From Methanothrix sp. (GTDB taxonomy: Archaea; Halobacteriota; Methanosarcinia; Methanotrichales; Methanotrichaceae): a stretch of 10,506 bases of DNA. The translations under genes were made by a program, and so were the position numbers. Positions 1-6,900 of this stretch are shown in pieces. The DNA is taken from assembly GCA_028688175.1 (NCBI GenBank), contig JAQTYS010000081.1, forward strand, positions 1 through 10,506. The letters are read 5' to 3'. The notes beneath the pieces were generated by a model. That model saw nothing but the letters and a program-made list of their open reading frames with translations, was not told the origin of the DNA and searched no databases. Within the stretch, counting starts at the first letter, position 1. Each line of letters begins with the position of its first letter.

Positions 1-718
1 GAAAGGCGATGCAGGCGTCTTCATTTCCCGAAAGTCCTGGCAGATACGGATCCGAAGAGTACTCCAGCATCTTGTAGACGGGACGGGTCTGTCTGCCGAA
101 GAGCTTGATGTCGCGGGAGAAGGAAATAGCCCCGGCATCGGATCCGATCTGCAGGATATGACGATTGATGCCTATCAGTTGACCGCGTGCCATGTCCTGT
201 AGATCTCCCACTGCCCCCACCATCGCCAAAGCTGCCAGATCATCATTGCCCCCCGGTGTAGATGCCAGAGACCTGGCCAAAAGAAAAGAGGTTCCGCTGC
301 CGGAGAGTTGTGTTGCACCATCCGCACCTACCAGATGGGGATTGATATGGGCCATGGGACGGGCCTCGCCGAGGGCAGGCTTATGATGATCGGCAATAAT
401 TGCCGGAAGGCGATGGTCGCATATCTGCGCAGCCATTCCGCTGCCAAGATCGGTGAATATGACCAGGTCGGCCCCATAATCTGCAACCTCGCTTAATGCA
501 GTCTCATCAAGCTGGCGGAAAAACTTGGGCTGAAAGTCCAAGCCGCGCCTCACCAGAGCGGTGCAGACAATAGCCGCTGCTGTGAGCCCGTCAGCATCCA
601 CATGAGAGACAACAAGAAGATTCTTCTTGGTCTTGATGACCTCTGCAGGGCTCTTGCACAGCTCACAAAGCGCGCGAAACTTCCCGGTGATTTCCTGGCT
701 TTCTGGCATATCTGTCAT
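1..718 (-). CDS. DHH-family phosphoesterase, archaeal RecJ-like single-strand exonuclease (5' part of gene, cut by window edge)
   Basis: Translation of the minus strand from the ATG at 718 stays open to the window edge, giving the first 239 residues. The DHH-family active-site motifs are present: HVDADG at residues 39-44, an aspartate at 90 in FTDLGSG, and DHH at 110-112 followed by Lys113. These residues bind the two Mn/Mg ions in this superfamily. Known archaeal members of this type (RecJ/GAN-like) are nucleases acting on single-stranded DNA or RNA ends in replication and repair. That role is inferred here from family membership. Full-length relatives are usually over 400 residues, so roughly half is missing. 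The ATG at 718 is the first start after an in-frame stop at 764-766; ATG 709 is an alternative. There is no clear Shine-Dalgarno. It lies 45 bases behind the 764-1180 gene on the same strand. An nrnA-like oligoribonuclease remains possible. Confidence 0.88.
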   Translation of the reverse strand, partial: MTDMPESQEITGKFRALCELCKSPAEVIKTKKNLLVVSHVDADGLTAAAIVCTALVRRGLDFQPKFFRQLDETALSEVADYGADLVIFTDLGSGMAAQICDHRLPAIIADHHKPALGEARPMAHINPHLVGADGATQLSGSGTSFLLARSLASTPGGNDDLAALAMVGAVGDLQDMARGQLIGINRHILQIGSDAGAISFSRDIKLFGRQTRPVYKMLEYSSDPYLPGLSGNEDACIAF

Positions 719-763
719 AATTCTATGGGAGTGTCCAATAAACCTTTGCCGTGCAGAGCGAAA

Positions 764-1180
764 CTAATCATTTGTAAGGTTAATCTTTGCGGCCCATTTC
801 GTACCCAATAGGCGAAAGCTTCCTGGGATTATTCTCATCTGGGGATAGTCGCGCATAGTAATCTCATGGGCGACTGGTGCTTTTGTGAAAAAGAATTGGT
901 CTTCGATGGAGACGTTCTCGGAGTTATTGCTGGAAAAAACATATTTGTTAACAACCTCTCCGCTTCCCCTTATCCTTCCTGTGGCCTGCGTGCTCTCATC
1001 GGATCCCATTTTATAATCGGTCATTACTGTTCCAGTGCCTACAACGTTATGGCTGTAATCAATATCCATATTTGTAGAGGCAGCATATGCCCCTGCTATC
1101 ATCATTAGAGCTAGAAGCGGCAAAGCTAGGGGTGGCAGTACACAATTATGCGGGAGCGAATGAGCAATACTCTTTTTCAT
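764..1180 (-). CDS. Small exported protein of unknown function
   Basis: A 138-residue ORF with a signal peptide: Lys2-Lys3, a hydrophobic stretch at about residues 14-31, and AYA-A as likely cleavage site near residue 34. The mature part is about 105 residues and mainly beta-type: VVGTGTVMTDYKMG, then RIRGSGEVVNKYVF, then SIEDQFFF. Several polar strands and sequons (NVS, NLT) suggest an extracytoplasmic, possibly glycosylated protein. I do not recognise a characterised domain. My impression is that it belongs to an uncharacterised exported family of Methanothrix-like methanogens, but no search was possible. The start at 1180 follows an in-frame stop and has no Shine-Dalgarno. The first three residues and hydrophobic core still fit a secretion signal. 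It shares a 100-base divergent region with the gene at 1281 and precedes the DHH gene on the same strand. Confidence 0.68.
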   Translation of the reverse strand: MKKSIAHSLPHNCVLPPLALPLLALMMIAGAYAASTNMDIDYSHNVVGTGTVMTDYKMGSDESTQATGRIRGSGEVVNKYVFSSNNSENVSIEDQFFFTKAPVAHEITMRDYPQMRIIPGSFRLLGTKWAAKINLTND

Positions 1181-1226
1181 GGTGGTTGGTTAACGGCACT
1201 TGATTCATGTCTGCCTTCTCTTTATC

Positions 1227-1236
1227 CTTATTTAAG
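1227..1236. promoter_or_regulatory. Near-symmetrical TATA-like element between divergent genes
   Basis: The A/T-rich block TTATTTAAG lies in the middle of the 100-base gap between the genes at 1180 (minus) and 1281 (plus). Read either way it resembles an archaeal TATA box. Initiation about 25 bases away would give leaders of roughly 25 bases on each side. It is the only good candidate for both genes. Shared use is inferred from position only. Confidence 0.4.
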
Positions 1237-1280
1237 TCTGCGCAAGCATCATATGGCAGAGAAAAATAACAAACACTCTC

Positions 1281-2066
1281 ATGACAGCTCAAGAGACAGC
1301 GTCGTCATTTAGCCAGCTGGACATCGCACCCACAGCCGCTCATATTTTGGGTCTGCAGCTCCCCAAGCCAGACGGCCATCCAATTGATCTTGCGCTGGCC
1401 TGGGGATGCAAAAATGTCGCCATCATTATCATCGACAGCCTGGGATATGATCTATTAAGATGGCTCTTGCCTTCTCTGGAGAACATGAGAGAGCTGAGCA
1501 CTGTAGGACACCTCTTTCGCATAACGGCGGTTTCCAATCACACTACTCCGGCCATCGCCAGCATACTGAGTGGACTGCTGCCGGAGCACCACGAAATTTT
1601 CGATAAGGCGGGCGCAAAAGAGTCTCGCATCCTCAGCCTGCCGGAGATCGCAGCCATTTCCGGCCAAAGTTGCGCCGTGATAATGGAGCAAAACGGAGCC
1701 GACGTCTATCAGGGCTTGGTCGAGATGGTGCACGGCATATCGGACCGCATCCCGCCGCAAGACTTTGATCGAGAGGCTTGCCGCATGACCTGCCTGGCAC
1801 TTCAAGAGAGGCCCAGGCTTCTTGTCTCCTACTTCATAGGAATAGATAAGAGCGTTCACCTGGGCCAGGGGAAGGAAGGGATAAAGAAAGCAGCTTTGCT
1901 TATTGACCGCTGTATTGGCGAGATCGTTAGGGCGGCAGATGAGGAGACTCTATTCATCATCTGTGGGGATCATCCTGTACACGCCGGGCCGCTAAAAAGA
2001 ACCAGAGGACCTTACTGTGTGGCTATGATCATGGCTTTGGGGAAGAGCCCCCAAATGAGAATCTAG
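1281..2066 (+). CDS. Compact alkaline-phosphatase-superfamily hydrolase (phosphodiesterase/phosphatase-like)
   Basis: This 261-residue protein has the metal-site order of the alkaline phosphatase superfamily. Asp52 sits at the end of a hydrophobic strand (AIIIIDSLGYD). Thr88 or Thr89 in SNHTTP is the likely nucleophile. Asp189 and His193 lie in GIDKSVH, and Asp230-His231 in CGDHPVH. His234 is the only His left for the last ligand. Relatives hydrolyse phosphate mono- or diesters using two metal ions, usually zinc. The substrate here cannot be read from sequence. No signal peptide or membrane segment is visible, so it should be cytoplasmic, unlike many family members. It is short for the family (phosphodiesterase and phosphoglycerate-mutase types are usually 380 residues or more), with a C-terminus only about 27 residues past His234. 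The ATG at 1281 is the only standard start after the in-frame stop at 1233-1235; no clear Shine-Dalgarno. Confidence 0.85.
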   Translation: MTAQETASSFSQLDIAPTAAHILGLQLPKPDGHPIDLALAWGCKNVAIIIIDSLGYDLLRWLLPSLENMRELSTVGHLFRITAVSNHTTPAIASILSGLLPEHHEIFDKAGAKESRILSLPEIAAISGQSCAVIMEQNGADVYQGLVEMVHGISDRIPPQDFDREACRMTCLALQERPRLLVSYFIGIDKSVHLGQGKEGIKKAALLIDRCIGEIVRAADEETLFIICGDHPVHAGPLKRTRGPYCVAMIMALGKSPQMRI

Positions 2067-2086
2067 CGGGCTTTCGATAAGTTTAA

Positions 2087-2236
2087 ATGCCCAAAGCAGA
2101 TAATGCAAGTCCAATGGATGAAGATCTTTCTGAGGTTTTTCAATTAATTGTCGAAGATGAACGCAAGCGCAGATATCTCAAGGAGGTCGGCGACTGGCTT
2201 GTAGAGGAATACTTCGAACTTCGTCAAGCATCATGA
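2087..2236 (+). CDS. Small acidic helical protein, 49 residues, unknown function
   Basis: An ORF of 49 codons begins 20 bases after the phosphatase-like gene. The product is rich in Glu, Asp, Arg and Lys. From about residue 11 to 46 it looks like one or two amphipathic helices (LSEVFQLIVEDERKRRYLKEV, split by Gly35, then WLVEEYFEL). It lacks Pro and Gly breaks elsewhere and has no signal peptide or cysteines. No family was recognised. The coding character (charged helix heptads, no rare-codon run) and close spacing behind an established gene favour a real gene, perhaps co-transcribed. No Shine-Dalgarno precedes ATG 2087. The block TTTAAA at 2082-2087 could be a TATA box for a leaderless message starting at the internal ATG 2114, which would give a 40-residue protein. 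Confidence 0.6.
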   Translation: MPKADNASPMDEDLSEVFQLIVEDERKRRYLKEVGDWLVEEYFELRQAS

Positions 2237-2252
2237 ACCATTTATAAATTTC

Positions 2253-2276
2253 ATGCTTTTCTTTTATTTAAATTTC
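2253..2276 (+). terminator. T-rich gene end after the 2087 ORF
   Basis: Beginning 17 bases after the stop at 2236 is a T-rich tract (CTTTTCTTTTATTTAAATTTC). Archaeal RNA polymerase terminates on such T runs without needing a hairpin. A second T7 run at 2348-2354 could act as a back-up. Confidence 0.45.
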
Positions 2277-2380
2277 TTAGCACGTTGCGCGGCAAATTCG
2301 CGCGCATTAATTCTCCATTATTTGAGAATAGAGCAGACTTTCTGGCATTTTTTTCCACTAATTACGCATCGGTAGGTTGT

Positions 2381-2397
2381 TGTGAAATGGTTTCACA
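2381..2397. repeat. Perfect short inverted repeat TGTGAAA-TGG-TTTCACA
   Basis: Seven-base arms separated by three bases give a symmetrical site typical in size of a dimeric regulator operator, or a small hairpin. The same half-site recurs in either orientation at 2474-2483, 2519-2527, 2769-2775 and 3144-3152. Confidence 0.55.
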
Positions 2398-2524
2398 GGG
2401 GTAAACGACCCTCCGCGCATAGGCATAAGACTTACTGATGGTTATTATTATGATAGTATTCGCCTGAAAATTCTTTTCACAACATATTATAATGAGTTTT
2501 CCCGATCTTAAGCATACCTTGTGA

Positions 2525-2545
2525 AATACTATTCTGAATACTATT
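2525..2545. repeat. Direct repeat AATACTATT
   Basis: Two identical nine-base copies, at 2525-2533 and 2537-2545, are spaced 12 bases start to start, close to one helical turn. A partial inverted copy (GATAGTATT) lies at about 2452-2460. Position about 80 bases before the TATA box at 2620 suggests possible regulator binding, though in A/T-rich DNA chance cannot be excluded. Confidence 0.35.
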
Positions 2546-2574
2546 AGGGCTTTATTTCGAAAAATAGCTTCAAA

Positions 2575-2613
2575 TGATAGTTTTAAGCTATTAACCACAT
2601 CTACCAACTATCA
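2575..2613. repeat. Inverted repeat directly upstream of TATA box
   Basis: TGATAGTT at 2575-2582 is matched perfectly by AACTATCA at 2606-2613, with 23 bases between. The right arm abuts the purine-rich BRE and TATA box at 2612-2628. This is a plausible operator or activator site for that promoter. Confidence 0.4.
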
Positions 2614-2628
2614 GAAAGGTTTATATAT
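2612..2628 (+). promoter_or_regulatory. Strong archaeal promoter (BRE + TATA)
   Basis: A purine-rich BRE-like stretch (CAGAAAGG, 2612-2619) runs into TTTATATAT at 2620-2628, a near-ideal archaeal TATA box. Initiation is expected near 2648-2652. No coding gene follows for at least 550 bases, so the transcript would be an RNA gene or a very long leader of the genes at 3200 and 3386. Confidence 0.6.
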
Positions 2629-2795
2629 CTCAAAATCCAGGTAAATATTGTGCCAGAATGGCCAGACAACCTGTCTGAATACATCGGATAAGGTGGCTAA
2701 AGAGGGCTTATTCGTCTGAGGGGATGGATGGACCTTGGCAATATATCAATGCAGTAAGAGAAGCATACTGTGAAAGCATAACGTCACTGTAAGGG

Positions 2796-2909
2796 ATGGC
2801 ACGAGGGGTAGCAATGAAGGGGAAAATCGAAGCCTAGAAAGGCATTTCGAAATTCTGCAAAATGTGCTTCACAGTAATAGACTTTCTCGCATATGGCACA
2901 AGGGGTAGC
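2796..2909 (+). repeat. Pair of 17-base repeats ATGGCACRAGGGGTAGC
   Basis: Copies at 2796-2812 and 2893-2909 differ by one base (G or A at position 8) and lie 97 bases apart. A further partial copy (ATGGCACGAG) is at 3170-3179. The surrounding sequence is not alike, so this is a conserved short motif, not a recent tandem duplication. Confidence 0.6.
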
Positions 2910-2966
2910 GAAAGGGAGTTCGTATCGGATATAGACAATACGCCTGTACACAGATTGTTCACTGTC

Positions 2967-3053
2967 GGAAAGGGACGACAAAATAGCTCAGTTATGGTGC
3001 AGACGATGGATTCCTTGGCCGATAAAATCTTTGTTGTTGGAAAGGGACGGCAA
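2967..3053 (+). repeat. Pair of 15-base repeats GGAAAGGGACGRCAA
   Basis: Copies at 2967-2981 and 3039-3053 match at 14 of 15 bases and are 72 bases apart. A weaker relative (GAAGGGAACGGCGAA) begins at about 3063. They lie in the purine-rich tract between the promoter at 2620 and the stem at 3105-3159. Confidence 0.55.
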
Positions 3054-3104
3054 TAAAGATTAGAAGGGAACGGCGAAGGCAAGAGATCTGATACGAATTG
3101 TTGG

Positions 3105-3159
3105 AGGCCGGGATGTGAACGAATGGCAATTGTCTACTGCTGTATTTCACAACCGGCCT
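3105..3159 (+). repeat. GC-rich stem-loop, AGGCCGG...CCGGCCT
   Basis: AGGCCGG at 3105-3111 pairs with CCGGCCT at 3153-3159. After a small internal loop, TGTGAA at 3114-3119 pairs with TTCACA at 3146-3151. This gives 13 pairs around a 26-base loop. No T run follows, so a simple terminator is unlikely. It may be the closing stem of a structured RNA, an attenuator-like leader element, or a protein-binding palindrome. Confidence 0.55.
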
Positions 3160-3199
3160 AAAATCGGGGATGGCACGAGAATTAAAAGAGGGTAAAAAT

Positions 3200-3367
3200 A
3201 TGAGAGGGCATATTAAATTATTTACGCTGCCTATGAATCTGGATAGAGCCAGGCAATATAAGAATGCAGCCGAATCGGAAGACGCCTGCTTTGGCACCTG
3301 CCGAAATGAAGTCTCCTCTTTGCAACATATATTCCTCCCATCTTTGAAGATAACATCCGGTAGATGA
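3200..3367 (+). CDS. Possible small protein, 55 residues, unknown
   Basis: The ATG at 3200 has a fair Shine-Dalgarno (GAGGG at 3188-3192, seven bases away), and the ORF ends 18 bases before the winged-helix gene, as expected in an operon. The frame is open back to ATG 3170, but that start lacks a ribosome site. The product is mildly basic, has two cysteines (CFGTC), and shows no signal peptide, membrane segment or known domain. The likely TATA box of the next gene lies inside its 3' end. The ORF could therefore be a leader peptide, a real small gene, or chance. The evidence is position and ribosome site only. Confidence 0.35.
   Translation: MRGHIKLFTLPMNLDRARQYKNAAESEDACFGTCRNEVSSLQHIFLPSLKITSGR
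3326..3333 (+). promoter_or_regulatory. TATA-like element before winged-helix gene
   Basis: CATATATT at 3326-3333 would place initiation near 3355, about 15 bases before the Shine-Dalgarno and 30 before the ATG at 3386. It offers the regulator gene its own promoter, independent of the far upstream one at 2620. Confidence 0.4.
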
Positions 3368-3385
3368 TGAAGGAAGAGGATTTAT

Positions 3386-3844
3386 ATGAGGATCCGGATA
3401 GAGATAGAAGACAAGGGCCTTAAGTCCTCCCATGAGTTTGAGTCGCAAAACATGGATGGAGAGGCCTTAAGAGACAGAATCATTGGCTTTCTGTCAGCTT
3501 CCGGTGTCTTTGAGAATAGAGGTGAGAGCATTGCATCAGCCATGTCTTCTCGTGATTACAGCAGCGGAACGCTCATGGATCGACTGGAAAGCTTCATTCG
3601 ACATGAGTTTACCAATACCTGGTTCACAACTCAGGAATTAAGAGAGCGATACGAGACAGTAGCCGATGATATAAAGCTCTCCACAGTTTCAACCTATCTA
3701 TCCCGCATGAATCATGATGGTCTGCTGGATAAAAGAGGAAATAGAAACAACCGGCAGTACAGATTGATGGAGATTGTCGACGAGGGAATGGCATCGCATC
3801 ATAATTATCAACGCTCTGAAATGAAAAGAATTGAAAGCAGATGA
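3386..3844 (+). CDS. Winged helix-turn-helix DNA-binding protein, putative transcription regulator
   Basis: A 152-residue protein with an excellent ribosome site (GGAAGAGG, ending six bases before ATG). The N-terminus is a short beta strand of alternating charged and hydrophobic residues (MRIRIEIED). Residues about 63-127 read as a winged helix domain. A first helix covers LMDRLESFIRHEF (64-76). TTQELRERYE (81-90) is the second helix, and STVSTYLSRMNHDG (99-112) the recognition helix. The wing GLLDKRGNRNNRQYRL ends at 127. The C-terminal 25 residues are polar and basic. No ligand or metal domain is evident, so the signal it senses is unknown. The cluster of inverted repeats upstream could include its own operators; this is inference. 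Replication-associated winged-helix proteins are an alternative. Confidence 0.75.
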   Translation: MRIRIEIEDKGLKSSHEFESQNMDGEALRDRIIGFLSASGVFENRGESIASAMSSRDYSSGTLMDRLESFIRHEFTNTWFTTQELRERYETVADDIKLSTVSTYLSRMNHDGLLDKRGNRNNRQYRLMEIVDEGMASHHNYQRSEMKRIESR

Positions 3845-3849
3845 GAAAT

Positions 3850-3926
3850 AGCCAGACCGGAAAAAGAATCTTATGGATCTTTCCCACCACCTATACATTC
3901 TTTACCAAAGATTTTCCGGTCAGGCT
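3850..3926. terminator. Inverted repeat between convergent genes
   Basis: AGCCAGACCGGAAAA at 3850-3864 is matched by TTTTCCGGTCAGGCT at 3912-3926, 14 of 15 positions pairing, with a 47-base loop. It fills most of the 104-base gap between the converging genes ending at 3844 and 3949. In each direction the stem presents a short T run, so it may end transcription both ways. The long loop is unusual for a terminator, and a remnant of a small inserted repeat is an alternative. Confidence 0.45.
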
Positions 3927-3948
3927 CCTCTGCTTAAAACAGCAAACA

Positions 3949-6900
3949 TTAAGCATTTAGACGAGCTTGAGTTAGATTGATGGCGTACCGGGCGAATGTA
4001 TTATTCTCATCCATCTCCAAGACATCTTTAAAAGCCCTAAGAGCTTCTTGGTAATTATTCTGGGCCACCAATGTCAGGCCCTGGCAATACAAAGCATCGA
4101 TATTTTGCGGCTGGAGCAAAGCAACGCTCTGAAAACTCTGCAAAGCCTCTTCGAACTTTCCCGACTGATTTTGCGCTATCCCCAGTCTCATCCAGGCGTC
4201 TGCGTCCTGAGGATTTAGACGGGTTGCATTTTGCAGCGCATCAACCGATTGACTGTAGCGGCCCAAAGAATAGTACACCTGACCCAGATTATACCATACC
4301 TCTTCATGAGATGAATCGGCTATACATGCTTTTTCCAGGCTCACTGCTGCCTCATCATACCGGCCAATAGAGGCCTGCATACTTCCCAGATTGGACAGGA
4401 CAGCATAGTCTCCCGGATTTGCAGATACAATCTCCTGGAAGCATTTTATGGCTGCAGAGATGTTGCCTAGAGCTGCTAACGCCAGACCCTTGCCCTGCAA
4501 TGCATCAATATCAGATGGGTTAAGGCTCAGGGATCTATCGAATAAAGGCAGAGATTTGTTGTATTCTTTTTGGGCAGCGAGAGCATTGCCCTGTCCCCAA
4601 TAGCCATGCCCGCTGGGACTTAACTTTGTAGCCTGTTCATAATAGTAAAGAGCATCACTGTAGCTCTCTTTTTCATAGAGCACGTCACCCATTCCCAGGA
4701 GGGCGGCTATGTTTTTCGGCTCAATGGCAAGAGCCCTCTCATAGCTTTGCCTGGCGAGATCATAATCCTTGCCGCAGAGAAGAGTGTTGCCTTTTCCAGC
4801 CCAGGCAGCCGCGTTATCATCATCTCGCGATAGGGCCTGATCATAGAGTTGTTTTGCTGATTCGCAGTCATCCAATGAATAATGAATCTCGGCAGCTCCC
4901 AGCAATGCTCGAATATTCTGCCGGTCGATTTGCAGAGCTTTCTCATACAAGGGCAGCGCCCTATCAAAGATCCCATTAAGCCGGAGTGCATCTGCTTTGC
5001 CCAACATTGCCCGCATATTGTCAGGCTGCAAAGTTAGGACCCGGCCAAAGACAATCATTGCACCCGAGAGATCGTTTTGCTCCAGGATCATATCCCCTTT
5101 GCTCAGCAATGCTGCAATATTATCCGGGTCATGGAGGAGTGCCTGGTCATAGTAGCTCAGAGCCTGCTCTCTGTCTTCTTGAAAATAGAGTGCCTCTCCA
5201 ATTCCGCGCAGAGCCGGGACGCTTTTAGGATCCTGGGCCAGAGCACTGGTAAAGCAATCCTGCGCGCCTGGATATTCATGCAGTGCTAGAAGGCAGTATC
5301 CATTGCCAAGCAATCCCCGGAGATCACTGGAATCAATTTTTAACGCCAGCGAAAATGCCTGTAAAGAGGAGTTATAGTCCTGCCGGGCATAGAGAGTCTC
5401 AGCCTTTCCCAGTATTGATGCCAGATCACGGGAGTTATACAGGAGTGCCGCTTCGTATGACTCTAACGCAGCATCGTATTCCTGGAGAGCAAAGTGGGCA
5501 TCGCCCATTCCCCGCAAGGCAGCCACATTTCTCTTTTCGTTCGTCAACACCCGGGAAAAGCATTGCATTGCCTCCTGATACTTTTTCAATTGCAGCAAGA
5601 TACTGCCTTTGCCAAGCAAAGTCTGTGTATTATTATCATCCATCTCAAGCGCCTTATCATAGCTTTGTAGGGCGCCGTTATTGTTTTGCAGCTCTTCTTG
5701 CACCTTTGCCAAATCATTCCACAATGTGATATTCTCCGCATCCAGGCGCAGAGCAGAATCGATGAATAGCCCGGCCATCCTATATTTCCCCATTGTAGCC
5801 AGGATGTGTCCTTTTAACGCCAGGGCCGGGACGCTGGACCGGTTGATCTCTATTGCTTTGTTGAGGCTCTCTAAAGCCAGAGAATACGAGCCGTTCATGC
5901 TTTGCTTTCTTGCCAGCTCAAAATAGCGGCTGAATTCTGATGCCTCCTCGACCTCTTGCCGGGAAGCATTTCCTGATTCGGATTCGTTCATTTTGGTAGC
6001 AAGTGCTGCCGATGCCTTCTCTTTTTCAGCCAGCGCGGCCGGGTCCAAGGGCAAAAGGACTAGGGCAGTCTCGTAACTTTTGATCGCCTCAGAGAAAAGA
6101 CCATTGTCCCGGAGCTGATCGCCTTTTGCCGTGAGTGCCTTGACCATACCGGAGACTGCCTCACCATTTCTCGGAGCCAGGCGGGATGCCTCCTTAAAAT
6201 TATCTAGTGCCAGTGAGACATTTCCTGCGGACAAAGCTTCTTCGCCCAGGCCTACCAGAGAGCGCGCCGCTCCCTCCTTGCTCATCTCATCGGATGGATT
6301 ACCGGTAAGAATCTCGTTATAGCAGGCCAGAGCCTTCTTAAATTGGCCCAGGCTTCTTAAAGCGTCTGCCTTTTGCATTAGCATCTGGGCATTTTGCGAA
6401 TCGAGTTTTAGAGCCTCGATGCTGTTATCATAAGCCGCCTCAAATTTGCCTTTTTGGAATAGACTCGAGCCTTCTGCGAGGAGCACTCTGACCTGGCCAG
6501 CCTTGCCGGCGTCACTCTGGCCATAGAGTGAGGCGTTCTTGAAGCATTGCATTGCCGTCTCATAGTTTTCCAGGGCAAGGGAAGCATTGGCCATGCCCAG
6601 CCATGCCTCGGCCAGGTTTGACTGCAGGGCCAGGGCCCGCTCGTAGCTTTGTCGGGCATCCTCCCACTCACCAGCCAGCTCTTTGGCCTTACCGTCCTCC
6701 TGCCAGAGCTGCGCATTTTCATTATCTCTTTTCAGTGCATTGCCAAAGCACAGCTCGGCCATTTTGTATCGGCCCTGCCGGGAGAGTGCTGTACCTTTGC
6801 CACCCCAGGCTGATGCATTTTCGGGATCGATCTTTATAGCCCGGTCAAAGCTTTCGATGGCCTGCAAAAAGCTGCCGTTTAAGAGAGATGCCTGGCCTCT

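Larger units (their letters stand above)
2237..2619. other. Gene-free A/T-rich region with several inverted repeats
   Basis: No ORF here looks coding. The visible structure is as follows. TGCGCG at 2286-2291 is inverted at 2301-2306. TGTGAAA at 2381-2387 is inverted at 2391-2397. AATACTATT is directly repeated at 2525-2533 and 2537-2545. TGATAGTT at 2575-2582 is inverted at 2606-2613, directly before a strong TATA box. The setting fits an upstream control region for a transcript starting near 2650. The 81-codon minus ORF covering 2362-2607 starts at TTG without a ribosome site and has no coding look. Confidence 0.5.
2650..3180 (+). ncRNA. Candidate structured non-coding RNA or long leader with repeated motifs
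   Basis: This tract follows the TATA box at 2620 and shows no coding gene on either strand. It is purine-rich and contains potential hairpins. CAGACA 2663-2668 pairs with TGTCTG 2672-2677. TCGAA+GCC 2827-2834 pairs with GGC+TTCGA 2841-2850, with a two-base bulge. CGTAT 2921-2925 pairs with ATACG 2938-2942. A GC-rich stem closes between 3105-3119 and 3146-3159. It also carries repeated motifs: ATGGCACRAGGGGTAGC twice, GGAAAGGGACGRCAA twice, and GGGATGGCACGAG at both 2793 and 3167. I recognise no known RNA family; no SRP RNA, RNase P or tRNA signature was seen. The boundaries are guesses from the promoter and the last stem. Confidence 0.35.

Noticed and set aside
192..811. Plus-strand ORFs opposite the DHH gene
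   Set aside because: The minus strand carries the DHH motifs in one long frame; the plus ORFs are shadows.
2362..2607. Minus-strand 81-codon ORF
   Set aside because: TTG start without Shine-Dalgarno, odd composition with runs of Ile, and it overlaps the inverted repeats upstream of the promoter at 2620.
2862..3056. Plus-strand 64-codon ORF whose product repeats VGKGRQ twice
   Set aside because: The repeat is simply the 15-base DNA motif lying in frame (72 bases apart). There is no ribosome site, no known domain, and the frame crosses hairpin and repeat structure; it reads better as non-coding.
3105..3159. Rho-independent-type terminator
   Set aside because: The GC-rich stem has no T run after it; termination by a bacterial-style mechanism is not supported.
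2793..3179. CRISPR array
   Set aside because: The repeats are short, imperfect, irregularly spaced (72, 97 and 374 bases) and without uniform spacers; no cas gene is present.
2992..3297. Minus-strand 101-codon ORF, and the neighbouring minus ORFs at 2784-3082
   Set aside because: They are antisense to the purine-rich repeats, giving Pro/Phe/Cys-rich chains without start signals or recognisable domains.
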